A program made the position numbers and the translations under genes. The notes under the pieces are model-generated. The model ran no database searches and was not told the DNA's origin. It worked only from the letters and a program-made list of their open reading frames with translations. Positions 55,849 to 64,000 of a stretch of DNA of 64,000 nucleotides are shown here, piece after piece (the first letter of the stretch is position 1; the number at the start of each line of letters is the position of its first letter). The stretch lies in contig CP136896.1 in NCBI GenBank assembly GCA_034359265.1, positions 20,181,501 through 20,245,500 of the forward strand, read 5' to 3'. Origin of the DNA: Canna indica. Taxonomy: Eukaryota; Streptophyta; Magnoliopsida; Zingiberales; Cannaceae.

Positions 55849-55869
55849 TTCTCTCTCTCTCTCTCTCTT
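55849..55869. repeat. (CT)n microsatellite
   Basis: About ten CT units just inside intron 18, next to the splice donor and preceded by a T run. Likely length-polymorphic. Confidence 0.9.
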
Positions 55870-56017
55870 ATGCACATGCCTAAATTTTTCTCATACTTGC
55901 TGAAATGTTATATATAATGCTGTTCCAAACTAATTGATGCAATAATATGCCTATACAAGGAAAATAACATAAGTAAAGCAGATCCACAGTAAGCAAAACA
56001 GTCATAAGACTTTGCAG

Positions 56018-59000
56018 CATGGTTTAAAAAATTGGCCGAAACGGTACGGTAAGCCCGGTATTTACCGGTTTTTTGGGTTAGCGGTATTCGATATACTCGG
56101 TATTTGAAAATACCGGGTATATATGGTATACCGGGCGGTATGATGGTTTGTTAACGTTGGCGTTGCCAATGGCATTGCCACATTTGTCGGCTCGTACCGC
56201 CCAAATCGGGCGGTATACCGCGCGTTATGAGAAACAGTGACCCCAAACGGCTAGAGCGGCTCTCTAGCTGTTTGGGGCCGGGTTTGGGGTGTTTTGGGGG
56301 CTATATAAAGCCCCCAAAACACTCCTTTCACTATCACTTATCCCTCTATCCATCAATCTCTCTCACATATCTTTTTTTATTAAGTTCTACGTTGAAATTC
56401 TGTCGAAATGACGCCGAAATATCAAGCCGACCCCGCATGGCAGCACGGTCGTCGGTTGGTGAAGGCTCATCACTGGCAATGCCTCCACTGTGATATGATT
56501 TCACGTGGTGGAGGCATCACTCGATTGAAGCAACACTTGGCCGGAGGATATCCCGACGTCGTCAATTGCGCCAAAGTACCGATCGAAGTTCGGAAGATGT
56601 TCAAAGCGCAACTCAACAATAAAAAGGAGCAACGTCTTAAGACTGCAGCTCAACAAGCCGAGTTCGACCGACGAGCTACCCAAGATGTCAGCGGTGGCTA
56701 TTATGAGGCTCGAGGTGGCCATTACGACGAGGAGGCGGAACTTCAAGCCGACATCCGAGCTTCATTGGAGCATGCTGAATTCGAATGAGAACGGATGTAT
56801 TATCCCAGATCTCAATTCGAATATGGCGGCGGCAGTGCGTCGGCTCAACTTCGGTTGCCGGAGCAATGGACCGAAGCGGTCCAATTCCCTCCGATCCTTA
56901 TATAGGACGGAGTTCTAGCATGAGAGCACCTCAAACTCAGAGCAGAGGAGGCCTTCGTGGATTCTTCACAAATCTTGGAGCAAGTGGTAGGAAAACTATT
57001 GTTGATGTTTCTGATCTTGATCTCAGGGCATTTCCTCCTTCATCAGCAAATCAACCGCGTATAGATGATACTTGGGGCAAGACGAAGAAGTGGGAGTTGG
57101 GGAAAGCCATCTCCAAATGGTTCCACTTCAGCCGGATTCCCACAAATGCAGCCAACAACCCATACTACCGAACTATGGTGTCTACCATCCAAAAGGTAGG
57201 TCCAGGTATTACCCCTCCAACTCTGTATAAAATTTCAGGACCTTTCCTTGAAGAAGAGGTTAATGAAATAAATTAATGGATCGACGGAATCAAGCGACAA
57301 TGGGGGGATTACGGATGCAGTTTGATGTGCGATAGTTGGACCGGGCCAACCCGAATGAGCATCATCAACTTCCTCATCTATTGCAACAGGAGGGTTATCT
57401 ACCATAAGTTGGTGAACGCGTCCGATGAAGTCCATAGCGCTGTCTACATCTCGAAGCTGATGAAGGAGGTGATCGAGAAGAATGGACCCAGAACTTTGTT
57501 CAAATTATAACCGACAACGGAGCCAATTTCAAAAGGGCATGTGAGATAATTGAACTGGATTATTCTCACATATATTGGACTCCATGTGCAGCCCATTGTG
57601 TAGACTTAATGATGAAAGATATCGGTGCTATACCGATGGTGATGACGACGGTAAAGAAGACGCAACAAATTACGTGCTTCATATACAACCACACATGGGT
57701 ACACGCCCTTATGAGAAAATTTATAAAAGGTATTTTTAAAAAATAATTTATAGTATTTATTTATTAATTAGTTTAGGTGATAATTACTAATAATAATTCC
57801 ATATTTTAGGTGAAATTCTTCGACTGGGAGCGACTCGTTTTGCAACCAACTTCATCGCATTAAGGTCGCTCCAACAACGTAAGGCGGGCCTTCGATCAAT
57901 GTTTACAAGTGAGGAATGGTCTACATCAAGATATGTCGGAACTACTGATGGAAAGCAAACCGAGAAGTACATCCTCAACACGTGCTTTTGGGATTGCGTT
58001 GCGGAGATAGTTGTTGCCATAGAACCATTTTACAAGGTTCTACCATAGGTGGATATGGAAAAGACGCATCAAATGGGTCATCTCTACCACTACATCCACC
58101 AAGCACAAGAAGAAATCAAGAGGGTTATGATTTTGGAGACTAAGTATAAACCCTTCATCGACATTATCTCCTAGAGGTGGGAGGATCAAATGGGTCGTGA
58201 TATTACACATCGCGGGTAATTTTTTATTTAATTTTTTGAAATTTATTTAATTTTAATTCATTATGCTAAATTACTTATTAAATTTATAATTTTTTGTAGC
58301 GTATTATTTAAATCCCGCATACCAGTATCGATATGATCTTGGAATGATGGATTGTTTGTTATATCCGTTTCGCAAGGTCATACAACGAATGTCGGCATCA
58401 ACCAGAGAAGCGACACAAGCTCTAAATGAATCAAGATTTTTCCGAGATTCAAGTGGCAATTTCGGAGATCCATTTGCAATCATGCCGAGATTCTATGGAT
58501 CCAGGTAGATATAATTTTTTTTCAATTTATTTATTAGTGATAAAATTGGTAATCTCGTTACTAATATCAATTTTAAATCTATTGCAGTTGAATGGTGGTT
58601 GTAATTTGGAACCGAAGCTCCAACTCTTCGGAAGATTGCAACACGTATCCTCGCAAACCACATCATCAAGTGGATGCGAGAGAAATTGGTCGACCTTCGC
58701 CTTGATTCATACCAAGCTGCGCAACCAGCTTTCATATGCCCGATTAGAGAAGCTAGTATACGTTCATTACAACATGCGGCTTCGAATGTGGACATTACAA
58801 AACGAAGATATTCAATATGTAGATCCGTTCGATGTCGAGTTCGTCCAAGACGATGCGGACCCGATAATTGATTGGTGGAGTGCAATGGAGAGCGACCAAC
58901 CTCTTCTTGATGAACCAGGCGGCCGGCCTTCACCAATTATATCTGATGCACTTGAGTCTGAGAGCCAACCAGAAGACATGGTCATTACTCCCTTGGACTC

Positions 59001-59893
59001 TCAACGAATTTGGCAAGCAAGACGCCGATCGGAATCGAACTCTCCATCTTCCCAATCAAAGGGAAAAAAGAAGGCAACACCTTCAAAGGCAAAAGACAAA
59101 GCCAAAGGTAAACGACCAATTGATCATTTGGATGCGATTGCAGAAGCAGAAAAGGACGAAGAAGACGAGCCCTCCGTTCATAGCAGTAGCAGCACAGAAG
59201 ACGGAGGAGATGATGATGATGGAGCTGGTGGAGAAGACACCGTCGTGCCATCAACACTGCCACCTGATGATCTATGGACAAATGAGCAATACTTCGATCA
59301 CGCCACCCAAGATGATGACCATGGTGCTAGAACCGGACAAACAACTCAGGTGTACAAGAAGAGAGGCCCGCGTCGAGGAGGTGGATCGATAGCTTTGCAA
59401 GATTACCATCATGATATGATGAGTAGTTTGCAAGACGGTTTCTGAATCCACCTACTCTTTATCCAGTACCTACTCAACTGATGATACAGGGTCTAGTTCT
59501 TGGAATCCCAACAAAGAAACGCTAATGTCAATGTGGTATAATGGATACCGAGGCATTATGCCGTGGGAAAATTTCCAATTATGGACATTAGAGACCTACG
59601 GTGTGGATCTTAGTCGTGTATGTCCCGAAGCCCAAGATATGTACCCATACGACGGACGTCATTCATCCGCATTTTAAATATTGTATTAATGTATTTGACA
59701 TTTGAATATTGATTTTAAACATTTCTTCATCAATTATGTGGTTATTGGAGATTTGGAGTTATTTCTTTTTCTTTTTCTTTTTTAAAAAAACTGCCGGTAT
59801 GAAATTTTTGTACCGGCCCGTACCGTGTGTTGGTACGGTACCGGTACCGGCAGGCGACCGAAATCGGTTCTGGTACCGAGATTTTAAACCATG
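56018..59893 (+). mobile_element. hAT element 2 in intron 18 (3.9 kb)
   Basis: Ends CATGGTTTAAAAA (56018) and ATTTTAAACCATG (to 59893), flanked by CTTTGCAG (56010-56017) and CTTTGTAG (59894-59901), an 8-bp duplication with one mismatch. Subterminal regions contain ggtataccgg / ggtaccggtaccgg palindromes. A near full-length transposase gene runs on the plus strand. It is the largest member seen here of the family also present at 43698-44570 and 51144-52170. Confidence 0.9.
56408..59677 (+). pseudogene. hAT transposase of element 2, frame-broken
   Basis: Pieces in order: 56408-56788, BED zinc finger (WQCLHCDMISRGGGITRLKQ, with HLAGG) and an acidic linker; about 56918-57276, GRKTIVDVSDLDLRAFPPSS and the KWFHFSRIP helix; 57277-57510, WIDGIKRQWGDYGCSLMCDS then WTG (first catalytic Asp region); 57510-57730, TDNGANFKRACEI- and WTPCAAHCVD-like text; 57810-58230, LGATRFATNFIALRSLQQ; 58587-59445, the dimerisation domain (SSSGCERNWSTFALIHTKLR) and a Lys/Asp-rich tail; 59460-59677, a conserved Ser/Thr-rich C-terminus. 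A frameshift near 56788-56918 and stops at 57274, 57508, 58046 and 59443 inactivate it unless some lie in introns. Confidence 0.85.
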
Positions 59894-59899
59894 CTTTGT

Positions 59900-60320
59900 A
59901 GTGCCCTTTTCTTGCAGGACCAAGTCTTTGTTGTGCACCTTTCTGCACCGCCACTTTTCTAGTGCACCTCTCATTATAATCTTTTTGTGCATCTAGCTGG
60001 CCTACCTCTTCAGTGCACTTCTCAAACACCTATTTATAGAATCTTGTCTCTTTGGTGCATGTCTCTATCAACATTTTTCTTTGTCCATGCACCTCTTCAC
60101 CAAAAGCTTATTTCTGTGGTACTCTCAACTAGTCACTGCCTCTGTCTGTGCATGTATTGCAGTTTCTCTGCCTATCTCGTTTTAGAAAAGATGATACTAA
60201 TTTGATATCTCATCCTCACACCATTTGCTTGTAGCTCAACATTTTCTCTTTTAAGTTTTCTCTTTGTTCCCAAACTCAAGCCGTTCATATTATATACTGC
60301 CTTGAGTTTGGGGATGTTAG
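59900..60320. repeat. GTGCACC-rich repeat and LTR-like junction
   Basis: 59900-60110 contains repeated (T/A)GTGCACCTCTC- and TGGTGCATG-type motifs, the reverse complement in style of the array at 53965-54220. At 60301, CTTGAGTTTGGGGATGTTAG looks like a polypurine tract running into an LTR start (TGTTAGGAG, 60315). The remainder to about 61000 would then be LTR, but no partner was found. Confidence 0.45.
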
Positions 60321-61689
60321 GAGTATTTAGGTATAAATGTGGAAATAAAAGTTGATATAAATGAGTATTTTTTATTTTGTTTTTCTAGACTTCTGTAACT
60401 CCTTCTATATTGACGGGAAGGGTTAAGTTCATGGGCAACTCTCTTTTATCATTTCACATCTTGATTTTTACGCAGGACTTTCTTTTAAACAAATTAAAAT
60501 TTTACAACTATTGGCCACTCATATTCCCTACAGTTTTAAATAGATAAGTTAATTGCTTGAAATGTTACCTTTGGTGGGATGATAGATAAGGTTGTATATG
60601 AAGTAGAAGAAAACTTTTGGTGGAGACAAGAGATGCAAGGAGGAAGATAGAGGATTTGAGGATGAAGACAAAAAAGAGCCATCTGGGCTTGGAAACTCAG
60701 AATGTATATGATTAGGAATTTAAGAATATAAAGATTAGGCAGGTTGATTTAATCTATTTCAGTGGAATTTTAAAAGAAAATAACAAGCAACTTGGCTCAA
60801 TTTAGATGGGTCTCACCTAGTCTGAGTTTTTCTGAAGAACTAGAAGGAAAGTAGGAAACTAAGACAGGTTCCAATTGAATTGGTCAAATCAGTTGGACTG
60901 GTTTGGTTTGAAAAAACTATTTATAGTAGGACAGTCAGGAAGGACTGATGGCATAGTTAAGATGGGTTGATAAGAGCTTTCTAAACATCAAAATTTAGGG
61001 ATCTGTGATCTATATTCAATAAGAAGTTGCGATTAATTAATTGTTCATAATATATAAGAAGGGTAATTAAAGTGGAGAGAAAGTCACATAGTTCAATAAA
61101 TCTTATACTTTTACATTAACGTCAATAGCCTAGTGGCATTCCATCCTTATCATCATGGCTTCCAATTGGCATCGCTAGTGTTATGCCTTACAAAGAGCTT
61201 CCAAGCCTTCCAAGCCTTCCAAGCCTGACAAAGGAAAAAGATCCTTGTAGCCAAGCTCAAATAGCATTAGGCTATACAAGCTCAACTATTTGTTTGGTAA
61301 ATCATACTAAAGTTGTTACGCCCTGCCTAGGAACATCCCCAAATAGAGGATGCTATATAGGAGTCGCGTAATGAAAATCCAATAAGATACAATGTAATGA
61401 AAATCCAATAAGATACAACATAGACTTAAAAGTACTTCACAGTTGAATATTTGGAATAATATTTTACATTATAATGAAATGTTCACAAGGAAAATTTTAT
61501 ACAACACTATAGAAATCGATCTACTCTATCTAACTAGACCTCATGAGCTGCTAACTCGTACATGTGGATCTGAGGCAAAAACAACAAAAGTAAGATATCT
61601 CAATATGTCAATGGTAAACCATTATGCCATGATGATGCATGCAATACACTCGTATAATCATGTGCTCACCAATATAATCATATGCTCCT
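60321..61689. other. Non-coding intron sequence
   Basis: AT-rich, without coding content or clear repeats, apart from a short triplicated ccttccaag motif at about 61200-61224 and a duplicated aatgaaaatccaataagatac (61371 and 61396). Confidence 0.5.
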
Positions 61690-62960
61690 ACTATAAATGC
61701 GATGCCAACATGAAATTTCATATATGCTCCTAACGATGATATACACATGCATAGTCATATACTCAATAAAGAGCGTAGTGCGCAGTTGGGTTTCTCACGC
61801 ACTCTCGCACCTCGAGAATGACACCTCAAGCCCACTCTAGCAATGGATGCGGCCACTAAAAGAGTAGCCCGTTCATCTCACACCTCGACGCAACACACTC
61901 TAACACTTGGAGTTTGAAATCATGATCACCAGTGTCATCGCCCATACACCTCGGGCATAAATAAAATATCAACATGCCGAAGCCTCCACTGCACCCGTAT
62001 TTAACGGGCCCAATAATAATAAAATGTTCACCTAACTCCTATTAGCAACATAATAAATAACATGCATAACTTCCATGACAATAATGACAATAATGCTCAA
62101 TGACTAAAACTCACAACAATCCACCAGCTAATGCAACAATAATAAAATGATAACAAAAGTCAAATAACCAATTCATGCAATTAATTCAATAACAGTAATC
62201 AACTTACTTGACTAACTATATGACTAACTATATGACATGTTCAAAAATAAAATGCAACGAGAGTTCAATTGAATTTAGAAGCAAAACAAACAGATGAGGC
62301 AAAAAGGGTATTTACGTCATTTTACCCATAAGAAATCATCGGCTACAATGGAATCGATCCACAAATCTCAACCACCCCCTTTTAGACCAAATTCTAAATT
62401 AATTAAATATAATTCCATGACTCCATAAGTATAACCACTCTTGAAATCAACTTCAACACCATCAAGCTCGATTATTTAATTAATTAAATCCAAATAATCA
62501 AATCTCAAACACTAACAAATAGTTCCATACTTGTATAAAAATCAAATCAATCAGACCTTTTAATATTACAATCAAAACTAATATGGTATTTATCAAATCA
62601 ACCTCCTTTGTCACCTATAATTATTCAATCCTAAATCCATCTGCCAACCTTTGTAGCATACTCATAATTAATCATATAATCCATGTAGCCAAACAATGTA
62701 AATTTATGTCATGACTCAAATTATCATCAACCCTACATAAATCAATATACATCAACCATACATAAATCAATAAACATCAAAACTAGTCAAAATCAATTAA
62801 TCATCTTCTATCTATAATGCTGAAAAATACAAAAGTCCTGTAAAACAATATCTGATCTAAAATCTCATACTACCATCGCATCCGGAACGCGAAAATCTAT
62901 AACTTTGGTATTCACCCCAACTCCATCCAAGGACTCCAAATCATCCAAATAATTAATTTA
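61690..62960. repeat. Dispersed repeat, copy B
   Basis: Related to 8440-9330 in the same orientation: gagcgtagtg (61770), a cgcactctcgcacctcgag block, cacctcaagcccactc, cccatacacctcgggc and, at its right end, ctataactttggtattcacc (62898). No coding capacity. Reads as untranslated retroelement sequence. A GGTGTAACA at about 63907 could be an outer end. Confidence 0.6.
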
Positions 62961-64000
62961 TTTTCTAAAACTAAACTTATTTATCATTATTTATATAAAC
63001 TGTATATATTAAATATATTTATTTGTTAAAGCACATCTCATTCTCCTTCAGTGAAAATTTATAGTTCAACTTCAAACAACACATTGAGGATGAATTTTAT
63101 CATGCATGTCCAGGTAAAGTTGTGATTGTGAATTCATGTTAACATCTAAAACAATAATACCCCCGGACTCGAGTCACACATAACAAATTGAGAACCTCTC
63201 AACACAAGAACTTGAAACGCTCAATCACTTATAAAACATGATTATTATACAACAGCCCAGCTAACAAGAAAAATATTTAAGTGATGATGGGATCACAGTT
63301 CCAGCTAAAGTGCTACAAGCAGAGATATCAAAATATCCCCAACTATCCATTAAACCAAGCAAAATCACCATGGATCCAGACATCACTTGCACATCTGGTA
63401 TTATAAAATTGAAGCACCAACAAATCCAGATTATATCGACGAGGTAAACCACAGCAGAAGCATCCAACCTTTGATCTCATCAATCACATAAATCGAATAA
63501 ACTACCAACATGCTAAATATATAAATAACAAAAGTAGTGGGGTTTTGATGCATCTACCAGAACGAGCAAAATCAACATTAATTAGATAGTGTTATAATCC
63601 ACCGATGAAACCTTGGGAAACGACGGAAACGAAGAAGGGAGAGAGGAATCCTACCTCAAACCCAATTTAATGAAACCATCCTAAAACACATCTCCGTTCT
63701 CCAATCTTCGATCTCTCTTCTCATCTCGATAATGATGGCTGCAACAACTTTTTCATTGAGACAATAGAATACCTAGGTTTTAATCTGTTTTGGGCCTCTT
63801 GCAAAAAAGCCACTCCAATACTTAAATCTACACATATACTCCTCAATCATATAAAGATTCCATAATTGCTAGAAAATCTAGAAAAAATAATTATTCAAAT
63901 TTTCAGGTGTAACAAAAGTACTTCAAAAATTGCATTCCAAAAGCAGTTTTTTCTAAGTAGGTAGCAGAGTGCTTATTCCAAAGTAATTTACAAAAGCTAA
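62961..64000. other. Non-coding, probably continuation of the retroelement region
   Basis: No recognisable genes. Text around 63600-63770 (cctacctcaaacccaattta, ctccgttctccaatcttcga) has the style of untranslated retroelement leader. The frame at 63261-63467 has no recognisable domain. Confidence 0.4.

Larger units (their letters stand above)
55840..64000 (+). other. Ca2+-ATPase intron 18 (at least 8.1 kb, runs off the window)
   Basis: Starts GAG/gttttt followed by a (CT)n run (55849-55869). The exon expected next, beginning the nucleotide-binding domain, was not found in any frame up to 64000. Contents: hAT element 2 (56018-59893), a GTGCACC repeat and LTR-like junction (59900-60320), AT-rich sequence without features (60320-61690), and dispersed repeat copy B (61690-62960) with more non-coding sequence after it. 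Confidence 0.7.

Overview
This is a 64 kb piece of a flowering-plant nuclear genome. It has long AT-rich non-coding stretches, spliced genes with GT-AG and GC-AG introns, Ty1/copia, LINE, hAT, CACTA and Tourist-type elements, and solo LTRs. The mix of elements would suit a monocot, but that is only an impression. About four fifths of the window is transposon-derived or non-coding.

Region 1-31973 is a transposon graveyard. It opens with the 3' end and LTR of a copia element (1-2724). A degraded copia gag follows on the minus strand, broken at its N-terminus by a solo LTR (4547-5873). A nearly complete but decayed copia element lies on the minus strand (9383-17450), with a Tourist-like MITE inside its reverse transcriptase/RNase H region. 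Between 19.6 and 22.6 kb are a duplicated pair of unrecognised gene fragments and a fragment of a tRNA-binding (EMAPII-like) protein gene, the latter interrupted by a solo LTR with a perfect 5-bp target duplication (22601-24096). A decayed LINE (25345-26750) follows. Last comes a nested stack: a small hAT-type element (27201-31973) carrying a CACTA element (27371-31182) and a foldback MITE. The CACTA element has perfect termini and a TTA duplication, and still encodes an intact five-exon accessory transposition protein of 409 codons.

Region 31974-64000 is dominated by one real host gene on the plus strand, a calmodulin-regulated plasma-membrane-type Ca2+-ATPase (P2B, ACA8/9/10 clade). Eighteen coding exons can be placed between 32568 and 55839. 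They give 539 uninterrupted codons covering the N-terminal calmodulin-binding domain, TM1-TM4, the actuator domain with TGES and the DKTGT phosphorylation site. The second half of the protein (nucleotide-binding domain, TM5-TM10) is not in the window, so the gene continues past position 64000 or is cut off.

The Ca2+-ATPase introns hold much of the remaining transposon load. Intron 1 (7.7 kb) has a non-autonomous LTR element, a GC-rich MITE and a TRIM-like remnant. Intron 6 (7.3 kb) has a decayed hAT transposase with a smaller hAT element nested in it. Intron 11 (4.6 kb) has hAT-derived and LTR-derived fragments. Intron 18 (more than 8.1 kb) has a 3.9 kb hAT element with transposase remnants and an 8-bp target duplication. 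Three of these insertions share the terminus CATGGTTTAAAA, so one hAT family appears to have hit this gene repeatedly while leaving every exon readable. No new biochemical system is evident. The most unusual items are the GC-AG introns, the CACTA-embedded hairpins, and the palindromic arrays in the copia LTRs.
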